Source: Roseicitreum antarcticum
GTDB taxonomy: Bacteria > Pseudomonadota > Alphaproteobacteria > Rhodobacterales > Rhodobacteraceae
Reading direction: 5' to 3'
Assembly: GCF_014681765.1 (NCBI RefSeq)
Contig: NZ_CP061498.1
Location: 1,364,001-1,428,000, forward strand
DNA length: 64,000 nucleotides
Of this stretch, positions 29,188 to 39,348 are shown piece by piece. Below the pieces are notes generated by a model, which was given only the letters and a program-made list of their open reading frames with translations, had not been told where the DNA came from and did not search any database. Position 1 is the stretch's first letter, and every line of letters starts with the position of its first letter. The position numbers and the translations under genes are program-made.

Positions 29188-29591
29188 CAGACCTGCTCCA
29201 ATTCAACCAAAGCGCCGTTGAAGTCCTTGGGATGCAAGAACAAAACCGGCTTTCCATGGGCGCCGGTCTTTGGCTCGCCGCTGCCCAGAATCCGTGCGCC
29301 CGCGGCTTTCAGCCGGTCGCGCGCCGCCAGAATATCCGCCACTTCATAGCAGATATGGTGGATGCCCCCGGCAGGATTTTTCGCCAGGAACCCCGCGATC
29401 GGGCTGTCCGCGCCCAGCGGGTACAAGAGTTCGATCTTGGTATTCGGGAGGGTGATGAACACCACCGTGACCCCGTGGTCCGGCTGGTCCAGCGGCGCGC
29501 CGACATCCGCGCCCAGCGTTTCGCGGTATTGCGCCACCGCCGCCTCAAGGTCGGGCACGGCGATCGCAACGTGGTTCAGGCGACCAATCAT
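29187..29591 (-). CDS. mce: Methylmalonyl-CoA epimerase
   Basis: The 134-residue protein is a single vicinal-oxygen-chelate (glyoxalase-like) unit. Metal ligands are seen in LNHVAIAVPD, GGIHHICYEV and ALVELEQV, and FVTLP-like FITLPNTKIELLYP is typical of epimerases. It interconverts the (R) and (S) forms of methylmalonyl-CoA in propionate/propionyl-CoA oxidation and the ethylmalonyl-CoA pathway. It forms a two-gene unit with DUF1467. Confidence 0.93.
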   Translation of the reverse strand: MIGRLNHVAIAVPDLEAAVAQYRETLGADVGAPLDQPDHGVTVVFITLPNTKIELLYPLGADSPIAGFLAKNPAGGIHHICYEVADILAARDRLKAAGARILGSGEPKTGAHGKPVLFLHPKDFNGALVELEQV

Positions 29592-29755
29592 CTGGAAAAC
29601 TCCCGCTTTTTGCTGGTTTTGGCGGTTATGACCGGCGACGTGCGCCCATGCAAGGGGACGAAAGCGCGCGGCTTAACCGTCGGTTAGTCAATTCGGGGTT
29701 TACTGCAAGGAAGGGCGACTCGGTCAGATCGCGCAGGCAGACAGGGGGTACATTC

Positions 29756-30460
29756 ATGGATTTTCCGGCAGCATCCACCAATCAGGCGTCAGGCTTTCCC
29801 GGCGCGGGCCATAACCCGTTGACAGGACATACGGTTTTGCTGGTCGAAGACAGCCGCTACGCCAGCGAGGCGATGCGCCTCATGTGCCAGTACAGCGGCG
29901 GAAGGCTGCGCCGCGCCGATACCTTGCGTGCCGCTTATCGCCACCTGGCGGTCTACAGGCCCGATGCCGTCATCGTCGATCTGGGCCTGCCAGACGGTTC
30001 AGGGCTGGAATTGATCCGCGATCTGGACCGCTCGCACCAGCGCCCGGGCCGTGTCATTGCCACATCGGGGATGAATGATATGGGCGCCGCCGCGCTGGAA
30101 GCTGGGGCCGACGCGTTCTTGGCCAAACCCATCGATTCGCTTGCAGCGTTTCAGGATGCCTTTCGCGCGACGGACGATCCCATGCCCCCCGGCACCGCCA
30201 CGCGCCCCGATGGCTCAGCATTCCGCCTGCGGCCCGACCGGCTGGCGCTGCGCGACGATCTGCATATGGCGGCAGACCTGCTGACCGGCCGGCAGACACC
30301 GGAGACCTTGCAATACACCACGCAATTCATCGATTCGATTGCCGTCTCGCTGCAAGATGAGGCGTTGCAGAAAGCGATCAATGCCACGCGCCACACCGGG
30401 CAACTGGGTCAGTTGCCCGACCTGCTGCGACGGCGGCTGAAGGCAGAGGCCGAGATGTAA
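29756..30460 (+). CDS. Response regulator with a CheY-like receiver and a novel C-terminal part
   Basis: The ATG at 29756 follows CAGGGGGT with about 6-nt spacing and gives 234 residues. The receiver (about 25-140) has the acid pocket in LLVEDSRYASEAM, the phosphorylated Asp in VIVDLGLPDGSG and the Lys in AFLAKPIDSL. The last ~95 residues (HMAADLLTGRQTPETLQY, then TTQFIDSIAVSLQDEALQ) are helical and match no output domain I can name. They may act by protein interaction. No kinase is adjacent, though the orphan EnvZ-like kinase at 14592 lies 15 kb away. Confidence 0.85.
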   Translation: MDFPAASTNQASGFPGAGHNPLTGHTVLLVEDSRYASEAMRLMCQYSGGRLRRADTLRAAYRHLAVYRPDAVIVDLGLPDGSGLELIRDLDRSHQRPGRVIATSGMNDMGAAALEAGADAFLAKPIDSLAAFQDAFRATDDPMPPGTATRPDGSAFRLRPDRLALRDDLHMAADLLTGRQTPETLQYTTQFIDSIAVSLQDEALQKAINATRHTGQLGQLPDLLRRRLKAEAEM

Positions 30461-30511
30461 ACGCCCCCTGCATGTTGCGCCGAACCCCAAGGGTGACGCA
30501 ACATGTAGATA

Positions 30512-32287
30512 TCAGGCCTTGGGTGCCACCCGCAACGACAGGTCGCGCAACTGCTCATTCGTGGGTTCCGACGGGGCGCCCAACAACAGATCTTCGGCGC
30601 GCTGGTTCATCGGGAACATGATGACTTCGCGAATATTTGCCTCATCGGCCAGCAACATCACGATCCGGTCAATCCCGGCCGCACAACCGCCATGCGGCGG
30701 CGCACCATATCTGAACGCCTTGACCATGCCGCCGAAACGTTTGTCCACCTCTGAAGCCGGATACCCGGCAATCTCGAAAGCTTTGTACATGATGTCCGGC
30801 TGGTGATTCCGGATCGCGCCCGAGATCAGCTCATAGCCGTTGCACGCCAGATCATATTGATAACCCAATACATTCAGCGGATCGCCCGACAATGCCTCCA
30901 TTCCGCCCTGCGGCATGGAAAACGGGTTGTGGCTGAAGTCGATCTTGCCGGTTTCGGGGTCTTTCTCATACATCGGAAAATCGACGATCCAGGCGAATTT
31001 GAAGCTCCCCTCGTCGATCAGGCCCAGTTCGCGCCCGATCTCGGTGCGCGCCCGTCCCGCAACTGCTTCAAACTGCGCAGGTTTTCCACCGAGGAAGAAG
31101 GCGGCGTCGCCCTCGCCCAGTCCCAGCTCCGCGCGGATCGCCTCGGTCCGTTCGGGGCCGATGTTCTTTGCCAGCGGACCCGCAGCTTCCATGCCCTCCG
31201 CACCTGCGCGCCAGAAGATATAGCCCATCCCGGGCAGCCCCTGCGACTGCGCAAAAGCATTCATCCGGTCGCAGAACTTGCGCGATCCGCCCCCGGGGGC
31301 GGGGATGGCGCGGATCTCGGTCCCGTCGTTTTCCAGCAATTTGGCAAAGATCGCAAAGCCCGAGTTGCGGAAATGTTCCGACACCACTTGCATCTTGATC
31401 GGGTTGCGCAGGTCGGGTTTGTCGGTTCCATACCACAATGCCGCATCACGGTAGGAAATCTGCGGCCAATCGGCATCGACCTTGCGACCCCCACCAAATT
31501 CCTCAAAGATACCCTGAACGACGGGCTGAATCGCAGCAAAAACATCCTCTTGCTCAACGAAGCTCATCTCCAGATCCAACTGGTAGAAATCGGTGGGCGA
31601 GCGGTCGGCGCGCGGGTCTTCGTCGCGGAAACAGGGCGCGATCTGGAAGTAACGGTCAAACCCCGCCACCATGATCAGTTGTTTGAACTGCTGCGGCGCC
31701 TGCGGCAGCGCATAAAACTTGCCCGGATGCAGGCGCGAGGGCACGAGGAAGTCGCGCGCGCCCTCGGGGCTGCTGGCGGTGATGATCGGGGTCTGGAATT
31801 CGGTAAAGCCGCTGTCCCACATCCGGTTGCGGATCGACCGCACCACGTTCGACCGCAGCATCATCTTGTTGTGCAGCCCTTCGCGCCGCAGGTCGAGGAA
31901 ACGGTAGGTCAGCCTGGTTTCCTCGGGGTATTCCTGATCGCCGAAAACCGGCAACGGCAGTTCATCCGCCGCGCCCAGCACGCGCATATCGGTGATATAG
32001 ACTTCAATCTCGCCCGTCGGCAGTTTCGGATTGATCATCGCCGCATCGCGCGTCTTCACCCGTCCGTCGATGGAAATCACCCATTCGGACCGCACTTTTT
32101 CCAGCGCGTCAAAGGCCGGGCTGTCGCTGTCGGCCAAGATCTGGGTAATGCCGTAATGGTCGCGCAGGTCGATGAACAGAACCCCGCCGTGGTCGCGCAC
32201 CCGGTGTACCCAGCCCGACAGACGCACCGTCTGGTCTACATTGGCGGCGGTCAGTTGGGCGCAAGTATGGCTGCGATAGGCGTGCAT
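30512..32287 (-). CDS. aspS: Aspartyl-tRNA synthetase
   Basis: The ATG at 32287 (AAGGGA upstream) gives 591 residues, the length of bacterial AspRS. The N-terminal OB-fold ([20 protein letters not shown]) precedes class II motif 2 ([19 protein letters not shown]), the bacterial insertion domain and motif 3 ([19 protein letters not shown]). It charges tRNA-Asp. In alphaproteobacteria this enzyme is commonly non-discriminating and also makes Asp-tRNA-Asn for the GatCAB route. Whether this holds here cannot be seen from the window. Confidence 0.97.
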   Translation of the reverse strand: MHAYRSHTCAQLTAANVDQTVRLSGWVHRVRDHGGVLFIDLRDHYGITQILADSDSPAFDALEKVRSEWVISIDGRVKTRDAAMINPKLPTGEIEVYITDMRVLGAADELPLPVFGDQEYPEETRLTYRFLDLRREGLHNKMMLRSNVVRSIRNRMWDSGFTEFQTPIITASSPEGARDFLVPSRLHPGKFYALPQAPQQFKQLIMVAGFDRYFQIAPCFRDEDPRADRSPTDFYQLDLEMSFVEQEDVFAAIQPVVQGIFEEFGGGRKVDADWPQISYRDAALWYGTDKPDLRNPIKMQVVSEHFRNSGFAIFAKLLENDGTEIRAIPAPGGGSRKFCDRMNAFAQSQGLPGMGYIFWRAGAEGMEAAGPLAKNIGPERTEAIRAELGLGEGDAAFFLGGKPAQFEAVAGRARTEIGRELGLIDEGSFKFAWIVDFPMYEKDPETGKIDFSHNPFSMPQGGMEALSGDPLNVLGYQYDLACNGYELISGAIRNHQPDIMYKAFEIAGYPASEVDKRFGGMVKAFRYGAPPHGGCAAGIDRIVMLLADEANIREVIMFPMNQRAEDLLLGAPSEPTNEQLRDLSLRVAPKA

Positions 32288-32360
32288 GGGCGCGGTCCCT
32301 TCGTGTGGAAGTGTCCCGCGCGATACACCTGTTGCGGCCCGGGAAGTCAAGAGGGGCGGG

Positions 32361-32645
32361 TCACGTCCAATGGACCTGCTCACCGCCAGGCAGGGCCGCG
32401 CGCACCATGGCCAATTGCTCATACCGCAGGCCAACCGTGTCGCAGGCCGCGACCACCCAGGCATCGTCCATCAGCACGAAATCCAGGACCGAGCCCAGGA
32501 AGTGCGGGTCCTGTGCGCGGGCGCGCAGGTCGCCCTCGGCCAGCCCGGACGCCCCCATGAACACGCCCAAAAGGTCGTCATCCGACGCCAGCCAGCCCAG
32601 CACCTGAAGGGCAATTATCTCGGCGCGCTCTGAAGTAAGTTGCAT
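32361..32645 (-). CDS. DUF3572 family protein
   Basis: The 94 residues ([48 protein letters not shown]) match the small helical DUF3572 family found in alphaproteobacteria, which lacks a known role. It starts 6 bp after the COQ10-like gene stop, so the two are co-transcribed. Confidence 0.85.
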   Translation of the reverse strand: MQLTSERAEIIALQVLGWLASDDDLLGVFMGASGLAEGDLRARAQDPHFLGSVLDFVLMDDAWVVAACDTVGLRYEQLAMVRAALPGGEQVHWT

Positions 32646-32651
32646 TAAATG

Positions 32652-33107
32652 CTACCTTTTCGGGCCATAAAGCACCTTGGCGCGGCGTTCAAACGCGCCC
32701 ACGACGCGGCGCATCGCCTCATCGAAGACCACACCGATGATACGCTGCAAGATCATGTTCTTGAATTCAAAATCCACATGAAAATCAACGATGCAGCCAC
32801 CTTCAGGGGTGTCGGCGACGGTCCAGCTGGAAATCATGTAGCGAAACGGGCCGTCGATATATTCGGTATCGATATGGCTTCGTTCGGGGTACAGCGTCAC
32901 GCGGCTGCCGAAGCGTTCGCGAAACACCTTGAAAGAGATGACCAGATCGGCCTCCATCACCTCGCCGCCCTCAACGGGCGTGCGCGACCGGATGCGGGCG
33001 GCAGCGGTCCAGGGCAGAAACTCAGGGTAACGCTCGACATCTGCCACCAGATCATAGATCTGTTGCGCCGAATACGGCATATGGCGGTGTTCGTGGTGTT
33101 TGGGCAT
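32652..33107 (-). CDS. START/Coq10-RatA-like polyketide-cyclase fold protein
   Basis: The 151-residue protein has the YVTxxVP-like start [20 protein letters not shown] and [14 protein letters not shown], and ends [17 protein letters not shown]. This is the START-like pocket of COQ10/RatA. In bacteria the family is linked to ubiquinone handling and, for RatA in E. coli, to 50S subunit binding. The lipid role is the safer guess. It is upstream of DUF3572 and divergent from hpt, with about 70 bp between. Confidence 0.9.
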   Translation of the reverse strand: MPKHHEHRHMPYSAQQIYDLVADVERYPEFLPWTAAARIRSRTPVEGGEVMEADLVISFKVFRERFGSRVTLYPERSHIDTEYIDGPFRYMISSWTVADTPEGGCIVDFHVDFEFKNMILQRIIGVVFDEAMRRVVGAFERRAKVLYGPKR

Positions 33108-33175
33108 GGCGTTCAGTCTTCTTTGCAGCGCGGCGCAGATGTCCTAGAGTATGGCGGAAAATGCAAGGGGCACCA

Positions 33176-33712
33176 ATGATGCAACCAACCTATGTGATAG
33201 ATCAGATGATCAGCGCCAAGTCCATCGCCGCGCGGGTCGAGGCGCTGGCGCGCGACATCACCACGCATTTCGCGGGCACCGACAAGCTGGTCGTCGTGGG
33301 GCTGTTGCGGGGGTCGTTCATCTTCATCGCCGATCTGGTGCGCGAGCTTGACCTGCCGGTCGAGGTCGATTTCCTGGAGGCCTCCAGCTATGGCGACGCA
33401 ATGCATTCGTCGCGCGAGGTGCGTATTCTCAAGGACTTGCGCGGCGAGATCGCCGGGCGCGACGTACTGGTGGTGGAAGACATCGTCGATACCGGCTTCA
33501 CGCTGCATCACGTTGTGCGGCTGCTTTCGGCGCGCGACCCTGCGCGGATTGAGGTGTGTGCGCTGCTCGACAAACCTTCGCGCCGCGAAGTGGACATCCG
33601 CGCCACCTGGACCGGCTTTGAAATTCCGGACGAATTCGTTGTGGGCTACGGCATCGACTATGCGCAACGCAACCGCAACCTGCCCTATATCGGCAAGGTA
33701 CGCATGACGTGA
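33176..33712 (+). CDS. hpt: Hypoxanthine phosphoribosyltransferase
   Basis: The ATG at 33176 (AAGGGGC upstream) gives 178 residues. The PRPP loop is [14 protein letters not shown] with the acidic pair, and the flexible loop and purine site lie in EASSYGDAM and [17 protein letters not shown]. It salvages hypoxanthine or guanine to the nucleotide in the cytoplasm. Its stop overlaps the GTG start of the following small gene. Confidence 0.94.
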   Translation: MMQPTYVIDQMISAKSIAARVEALARDITTHFAGTDKLVVVGLLRGSFIFIADLVRELDLPVEVDFLEASSYGDAMHSSREVRILKDLRGEIAGRDVLVVEDIVDTGFTLHHVVRLLSARDPARIEVCALLDKPSRREVDIRATWTGFEIPDEFVVGYGIDYAQRNRNLPYIGKVRMT

Positions 33713-33900
33713 TCGGGCTGCACTGGCTGCTGCGGATGCGGCAATGGGCGCAGCATCCGCCGCCGGCGCGCGTGGTTTACGGTGTGCTGGCCATCATTGC
33801 GCTGTGCGCGGCGCTTTATGGCATAGAGCTGATCTGGGGCTGGCCCGCCGCGCTGACGCCGAACGGCGGCGGGCTGCGGCGCGGCGTGACGGGCATGTAA
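33709..33900 (+). CDS. Small membrane protein of unknown function
   Basis: The 63 residues start at GTG 33709, overlapping the hpt stop as GTGA, so translation is coupled. One transmembrane helix ([20 protein letters not shown]) is preceded by a basic [17 protein letters not shown] and followed by a short tail ([12 protein letters not shown]). Small proteins of this layout are common after hpt in Rhodobacteraceae. No function known. Confidence 0.65.
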   Translation: MIGLHWLLRMRQWAQHPPPARVVYGVLAIIALCAALYGIELIWGWPAALTPNGGGLRRGVTGM

Positions 33901-34073
33901 CGCGACCCGGCATCACCCGCGTAAAACATTCGCAGATCCGTCATCCAGCGCGCTGCAAACGCGCCCATATGGCCGTCCTCACGATAATGCTATGCGCTGC
34001 GCGCCACCCGGGACTTGCGCGATTGGGTCAGTTCAGTACCGTGATCCATGTATTGTGTCGAAGGAAAGTACCC

Positions 34074-34526
34074 ATGAAATTCACTCGCTTACTTGCCGTT
34101 ACTGCCGTTGCCGCCACCACCGCGACCATGGCAATCCCGGACGAGGCCACCATCGGCGCGCGTCAGGGCCAGTTCAAACTGTTCTCCCACAACCTCGGGG
34201 TGCTGGGGGGCATGGCACAGGGCCGGATGGACTATGACGCCGAAGTAGCGCAGACCGCCGCCGACAACCTGTTCCATCTGAGCCGCCACGACCAATCGCG
34301 CCTGTGGCCCGAAGGTACCGACACGATGAGCGTGGAGGGCACCCGCGCCCTGCCAGCCATCTGGGAGGATTTCGATGATTTCGCTGCGAAATTCACGTCC
34401 TTTCAGGAAGCTGCCGTTGCCACGCAGGCCGTTGCGGGCGACGGGCTGGACGCGATGCGCGGCGCGCTCGGGCCGCTGGGCGCCGCCTGCGGCGCCTGCC
34501 ACGACACCTACCGCGAAGCGCGCTGA
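34074..34526 (+). CDS. Cytochrome c556/c'-type monohaem protein
   Basis: The ATG at 34074 (AAGGAAAG upstream) starts a signal peptide (FTRLLAVTAVAATTATMA). About 130 residues of four-helix bundle end in the haem site CGACHDTYR. A C-terminal CxxCH in a helical bundle identifies class II cytochromes c. It is periplasmic and probably high-spin or c556-like. It lies next to a dihaem cytochrome c, possibly in one transcript. Confidence 0.9.
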   Translation: MKFTRLLAVTAVAATTATMAIPDEATIGARQGQFKLFSHNLGVLGGMAQGRMDYDAEVAQTAADNLFHLSRHDQSRLWPEGTDTMSVEGTRALPAIWEDFDDFAAKFTSFQEAAVATQAVAGDGLDAMRGALGPLGAACGACHDTYREAR

Positions 34527-34603
34527 GCACGCACAATCCGGCCCGGCGCTGGCACCATAGCCTGCGGCGGGCTTTATTCCCTCTTCATACCGGACCGTTT
34601 CAC

Positions 34604-35488
34604 ATGCGCACATTCCTCGTTTCAACGGCAGTGATCGCCATTGCCGTCGCGGGCGCAGGCCTGTGGATCAGCCGCCCAAAGCCAGTGGATGCGGCCAGTT
34701 TTGCCAGCCTTACCCCTGACGCTGCGCGGGGTGAGGCGGTGTTCCACGCGGCCGGGTGCGCCAGTTGCCACGCCGCACCCGGTGCCGAGGGCGAGGATAA
34801 GCGCGTGCTGGCGGGCGGGCAGCGCTTTGCCTCGGAATTCGGTACTTTCATCGCCCCCAACATCAGCCCCGACCCCGCGCAGGGGATCGGCGACTGGTCG
34901 CGGGAGGATTTCGCCAATGCGGTGATGCGCGGCGTCTCGCCCGGGGGGCAGCATTACTACCCCGCCTTCCCCTACACCGCCTATCAGAACGCCACGCCGC
35001 AAGATATCGCCGACCTCTACGCCTACATGATGGGCCTGCCCGCAAGCGACGCCCCAAGCGCTGCCCATGAGATCGCTTTCCCCTACAACATCCGGCGCGG
35101 GGTCGGCCTGTGGAAGGCGGTCTACATGACCCGCGACTGGCACATGACCGATCCGGCAAGCGACGCCGAAGAACGCGGCCGCTACCTTGTCGAGGCACTG
35201 GGACATTGCGCCGAATGCCACACGCCGCGCACCGCCCTAGGTGGGCTGGACCGCGACAACTGGATGGCAGGCGCGCCCAACCCGTCGGGGCGGGGCCGCA
35301 TCCCCGACATCACTGCTGCGGGCCTTGGCTGGGGCGCGTTCGACATTGCAGCCTATCTGGAAAGCGGCTTCACCCCGGATTTCGACGTGGTGGGCGGCAG
35401 TATGGCCGAGGTGGTCGAAAATTTCGCCCGCCTGCCTGCCAGCGACCGCGAGGCCGTGGCCGCCTATCTTTTGCGCGCAGGCGAATAA
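34604..35488 (+). CDS. Dihaem cytochrome c (membrane-anchored, alcohol dehydrogenase-type)
   Basis: The N-terminal anchor (TFLVSTAVIAIAVAGAGLWI) precedes two class I haem domains with sites CASCHA (about residue 51) and CAECHT (about 204). Each has a distal Met region. The protein resembles the cytochrome subunit of membrane alcohol or gluconate dehydrogenases, which usually have three haems, but only two are seen here. It may take electrons to the respiratory chain. No dehydrogenase gene is adjacent. Confidence 0.88.
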   Translation: MRTFLVSTAVIAIAVAGAGLWISRPKPVDAASFASLTPDAARGEAVFHAAGCASCHAAPGAEGEDKRVLAGGQRFASEFGTFIAPNISPDPAQGIGDWSREDFANAVMRGVSPGGQHYYPAFPYTAYQNATPQDIADLYAYMMGLPASDAPSAAHEIAFPYNIRRGVGLWKAVYMTRDWHMTDPASDAEERGRYLVEALGHCAECHTPRTALGGLDRDNWMAGAPNPSGRGRIPDITAAGLGWGAFDIAAYLESGFTPDFDVVGGSMAEVVENFARLPASDREAVAAYLLRAGE

Positions 35489-35595
35489 CCCGCCGCCCCG
35501 CCCCATGCAGCGTCATGAATTTTTCCCTAAACAGGCTAACAAGATCGCGTTCTTGTGGGTATGGTAAGGGGACTTTCACGCCGCCCGCCCGCTAG

Positions 35596-36789
35596 ATGCG
35601 ACAGCCCATTGGAATCGCGCAGATGACCGACACCCACCGCTCCATCAGCCCGCTGCGGCTGACCTTTGGCGAGAAGTTCCATCTTCAGACATGGATGATC
35701 GGGATCATTTCCTTTGCGGTTGTCCTGTTTTTGCTGGTGCAGGCAAAGTTCATCCTGATTTCGCTGGCGATTGCCATCATCCTGTTTTCACTGACTTCCG
35801 ACGCGATCAACTCGATCTCGCGGCTGCGGTTCGGCAAGGTGGGCATCACCAACTGGGTGGCCAGTATTGCGGCGGTGCTGCTGATCGCATCGGCCCTGCT
35901 GACGCTGTCGGGGATCGTGGTGCTGCAGGTCAATACCGTGCTCAGCACGACGCTGCTTTATGCGGATCAGGCGCAGACGGCGCTGGCGCAGCTGTTTTCA
36001 TTCCTCGGTGAGGATGTGGAAGAGGCGATTCTCGCCTCGATCCGCTCGATCCAGATTTCGGGCTACCTGCGCTCGGCCGCCGGGCAGGCAGGCAGTTTCG
36101 TATCGGCCACGGTGCTGGTGATCCTGTTCGTCGGCTTCCTCTTCGCCGAGCGGATCTGGTTCAACACCAAGCTGGAAAACCTGTTGCAAGACAAGGCGCA
36201 GGCCGTACGGATCAGCGCGATCATCGGGTCGATCATCCGGCGGGTAAACCGCTACCTGCTGGTGAAGACCGGGGTCAGCGCCGTGACCGGCATCGCGGTT
36301 TTCGCGATCATGAGTGTTTTCAACCTGGAATTCGCCGCTGCCATGGGGCTGTTTGCCTTCGTGCTGAACTACATCCCATCCGTCGGGTCGATCATTGCGA
36401 CGCTGATCATCACCATGGTGGCGTATATTCAGGTGCCCGAACCGGCGATGGCCCTGTTGATCTTCGTCTTGGTGGGCATGACGCAATTCGTGTTCGGCAA
36501 CGTGATCGATCCGATGCTGATGGGCCGGACGCTGCGTCTGTCATCCTTCGGCATCATCATCTCGCTGGCCTTCTGGGGTGCAGTCTGGGGCATTCCGGGG
36601 ATGTTTCTGGCGGTGCCCTTCATGGTGGCACTGATGATCGTGTGCTCGCATATCCCATCAGCGCGGCCCGTGGCGATCCTTCTGTCTCGTGAGGGGTTGC
36701 CCGAACGCGACATGGACGCGCCAGAGACCGCCGCCGATACCGGAACCGTTGCAGCGCCGCAGGTGGACCACCGGCGCGTGATCGGCTGA
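35596..36789 (+). CDS. AI-2E family (PerM-type) transporter
   Basis: The 397 residues (388 if the ATG at 35623, MTDTHRSISP, is the true start) form about eight transmembrane helices. The C-terminal half has the conserved ALLIFVLVGMTQFVFGNVID, LMGRTLRLSS and FWGAVWGIPGMFLAVPF. The family exports small molecules, and members have been tied to autoinducer-2, Na+/H+ exchange or other substrates. The substrate cannot be told here. Neither start has a strong ribosome binding site. Confidence 0.88.
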   Translation: MRQPIGIAQMTDTHRSISPLRLTFGEKFHLQTWMIGIISFAVVLFLLVQAKFILISLAIAIILFSLTSDAINSISRLRFGKVGITNWVASIAAVLLIASALLTLSGIVVLQVNTVLSTTLLYADQAQTALAQLFSFLGEDVEEAILASIRSIQISGYLRSAAGQAGSFVSATVLVILFVGFLFAERIWFNTKLENLLQDKAQAVRISAIIGSIIRRVNRYLLVKTGVSAVTGIAVFAIMSVFNLEFAAAMGLFAFVLNYIPSVGSIIATLIITMVAYIQVPEPAMALLIFVLVGMTQFVFGNVIDPMLMGRTLRLSSFGIIISLAFWGAVWGIPGMFLAVPFMVALMIVCSHIPSARPVAILLSREGLPERDMDAPETAADTGTVAAPQVDHRRVIG

Positions 36790-36831
36790 AGCCTGCGCAC
36801 GCCTGTGCCTTGCCTGCGCTCCCGGCCCCCG

Positions 36832-38211
36832 TCAGAAACTGCCGAACACCGTGCCCAATGCGACCAGCACGACCAGTGCTGCCACCGGGATCACAACGGC
36901 GACCACGGCGATGTCGCCATAAGCCTCGCGGTGCGACAGACCGCAGATGGTCAGCAGCGTGATGACCGCACCGTTATGTGGCAGCGCGTCCAGCCCGCCT
37001 GTTGCCACTGCCGTCACCCGGTGCAGCAGGGCCGGGTCGATGCCCACGGCCTGCGCCATATCCAGATAGGCCGGGCCAAGGGTCGCCAGCGCGATGCTCA
37101 TCCCGCCCGAGGCCGAGCCGGTGATCCCTGCCAGCAGGCTTGTCGAAAGGGCCAGCCCGATCAACGGGTTATCACCGCCAAAGCCCACGACCCAGTCGCG
37201 GATCAGGCCGAAGGCTTCAAGCGCCGCGATCACCGCGCCAAAGCCCACCAGCGATGCGGTGTTGAACATCGGCATGAGCGCATCCTGCGCGCCGTCCTCC
37301 AGCGTGGCGGCAAGTGTATCCCACAAGCGCCCCGCGTTCAGCGCGATCAGGCCCAGACTGGACAGGCAGAGCGCGGCGATGATCGACCAGATGCCGCGCA
37401 ACTGGCCGATGTCGGTGTCGCCATATTCCGACTGGGCAAGATATCCGGTATCCATGCCGGGGATCACGGCGAAGGTGAACACGAGGTTCAGCACGATCAC
37501 CATCACCAGCGGCAGCCCCGCCACGCCCAGCGATGGCAGCGCGGTCTGAGGCAGCCCCGCTTCGGCATCGTCGAACGTGCCATAGCCCGGGCCCAGCCTG
37601 CGCAGGCGGTATTCCAGCCACAGCCAACCGCCCAGCAGCATCACTGCCCCCGCGATCAGCCCCAGACCCGGCGCCGCGAATGGCGTAGTGCCGAAGTACG
37701 GCATCGGTATCGCGTTCTGGATCGCGGGCGTGCCCGGCAGCGCCGTCATGGTGAAGGTGAAGGCCCCCAGCGCAATCGCGCCGGGGATCAGCACCTTTGG
37801 CAGATCGCCTGCGCGAAACAGAGCGGCGGCGATGGGATAGACCGCAAAGGCCACCACGAACAGCGATACTCCGCCATAGGTCATGACCGCGCAAGACAGA
37901 ATAACTGCAAGCACCGCGCGCCGCGTGCCCAACCGCGCGATAATCGCCTGCGCCAAAGCCGCCGCGCTGCCCGATGCCGCCATCAGCTTGCCAAACACCG
38001 CGCCCAGCAGGAACAGCGGGAAATACTGGATGACGAAGCCACCCATGGCGCGCATGAAGACCTGCGTATAGGTCGCAAATATCGGCCCGTCGCCGGTGAT
38101 CGCCACACTCAGCACCGCCAACGCCGGTGCCAGCAACAACAGGCTGACGCCCCGGTAGGCCAGCGCGATCAGTGCGGCCAGCGCCCCCAGGATGACCGCG
38201 ACATCGACCAT
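36832..38211 (-). CDS. GntP-family permease
   Basis: The 459-residue protein has 12 or more hydrophobic helices. The signatures LPGTPAIQNAIPM, GSASGGMSIALATLGPAYLD and GGLDALPHNGAVITLL are those of GntP/DcuC-like transporters of short organic acids, which import gluconate or hydroxybutyrate-like compounds with protons. It starts 3 bp after the patatin-like gene stop, so the two are in one operon. In related genomes this pair often goes with 3-hydroxybutyrate dehydrogenase, which is missing here. Confidence 0.9.
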   Translation of the reverse strand: MVDVAVILGALAALIALAYRGVSLLLLAPALAVLSVAITGDGPIFATYTQVFMRAMGGFVIQYFPLFLLGAVFGKLMAASGSAAALAQAIIARLGTRRAVLAVILSCAVMTYGGVSLFVVAFAVYPIAAALFRAGDLPKVLIPGAIALGAFTFTMTALPGTPAIQNAIPMPYFGTTPFAAPGLGLIAGAVMLLGGWLWLEYRLRRLGPGYGTFDDAEAGLPQTALPSLGVAGLPLVMVIVLNLVFTFAVIPGMDTGYLAQSEYGDTDIGQLRGIWSIIAALCLSSLGLIALNAGRLWDTLAATLEDGAQDALMPMFNTASLVGFGAVIAALEAFGLIRDWVVGFGGDNPLIGLALSTSLLAGITGSASGGMSIALATLGPAYLDMAQAVGIDPALLHRVTAVATGGLDALPHNGAVITLLTICGLSHREAYGDIAVVAVVIPVAALVVLVALGTVFGSF

Positions 38212-38214
38212 GGC

Positions 38215-39291
38215 TCAGGCTTTGTCGTGGGGATCGGGGGCCGTCGGCGTTGCGGGGTCGCGGAACAACCCGTCCAGATCCAGCGTGCCGCGTTCCCCGA
38301 TGGCGTCGAAATGCGTCTCCAGCCATTGATCGGCCCAGCGCCGCCCGTGCCCGAACAAAAGCTCCAGATAGCTCCATTCCGCGTTCATCTTGCTTGACGC
38401 TGCCAGGTCCTGCAATTCCTCATCGGCGTGGATCAGGTGCAGATAGGTGTGCCCTGCGGGGCCGACATCCAGCCCTTCCGCCGCGATCAGACGCTGCATC
38501 AGGTGGATCGCGCGCAATTCCTTGATGAGGGCGGTGTTGAAGCTGATCTCATTGGTGCGGTTGATGATCTCGCGCGCGGTCATCGGCAGGTCACGCCGGA
38601 TGACGGGGTTGATCTGCACGATGATCACATCTGCCGTGCTCGTCGTCTCGATCAAGGGCAGAAGCGCGGGGTTGCCGCTGAACCCGCCGTCCCAGTAATG
38701 CTGGCCGTCGATCTCTACCGCCGGGTAAATCTGCGGCAGACAGGCCGAGGCCATGATCGCATCCAGCGTCACCCCCCCGCGTGAGAAGATGCGCGCCTGC
38801 CCGCTGCGCACATTGGTCGCGGTGACATGCACCTTGATATCGCGGCAGCGGTTCACGCGGTCAAAATTGACCTGCCGTTCCAGCAGGTCGCGCAGCGGGT
38901 TGATCTCGGCGGGGTTGAGGTCGTAGGGCGAGAACATACGGCTCATCCCCTCGAAAAACAGATACCCGGGTGAGGCGTCGAGGTTGTAATTCCCCACCAG
39001 CCGGTCCAGCGGCGTGCGCTGTATGGGCGAGAACCGCGCCATGTCGCTGATCGCTTTCCAGAAGTCATGCAGGGCGCGGCGCGCACCTTCGCGCCCGCCG
39101 CTCTCATACCCGTCGGCCAGCACGATGGCATTCATCGCGCCCGCGCTGGTCCCGCTGATCTCGGCGATGCTGATGCGGGGATCTTCCAGAATCCGGTCCA
39201 GCACCCCCCATGTCAGCGCACCATGCGACCCGCCGCCTTGCAGGGCAAGGGTGACGGGTTTCGGGGCCTGCGATGTGTTCGGTTTTTCCAT
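38215..39291 (-). CDS. Patatin-like phospholipase
   Basis: The ATG at 39291 gives 358 residues. The oxyanion motif GGGSHGALTWG, the Ser site EISGTSAGAMNAI and the Asp in YWDGGFSGNPAL are the patatin catalytic elements. Such proteins cleave acyl esters and some act on PHB granule surfaces. Its place upstream of a GntP permease points to short-chain hydroxyacid or PHB use, as inference. Confidence 0.9.
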   Translation of the reverse strand: MEKPNTSQAPKPVTLALQGGGSHGALTWGVLDRILEDPRISIAEISGTSAGAMNAIVLADGYESGGREGARRALHDFWKAISDMARFSPIQRTPLDRLVGNYNLDASPGYLFFEGMSRMFSPYDLNPAEINPLRDLLERQVNFDRVNRCRDIKVHVTATNVRSGQARIFSRGGVTLDAIMASACLPQIYPAVEIDGQHYWDGGFSGNPALLPLIETTSTADVIIVQINPVIRRDLPMTAREIINRTNEISFNTALIKELRAIHLMQRLIAAEGLDVGPAGHTYLHLIHADEELQDLAASSKMNAEWSYLELLFGHGRRWADQWLETHFDAIGERGTLDLDGLFRDPATPTAPDPHDKA

Positions 39292-39348
39292 ACGCAAACA
39301 CTATGCTGCAACGCGGCACAGATCAAGTGACAGCACTGCGACGCAGGG

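Noticed and set aside
36805-38397. 530-codon plus-strand frame opposite the GntP permease
   Set aside because: Gln/His/Arg-rich composition of an antisense frame; the membrane protein on the minus strand is well supported.
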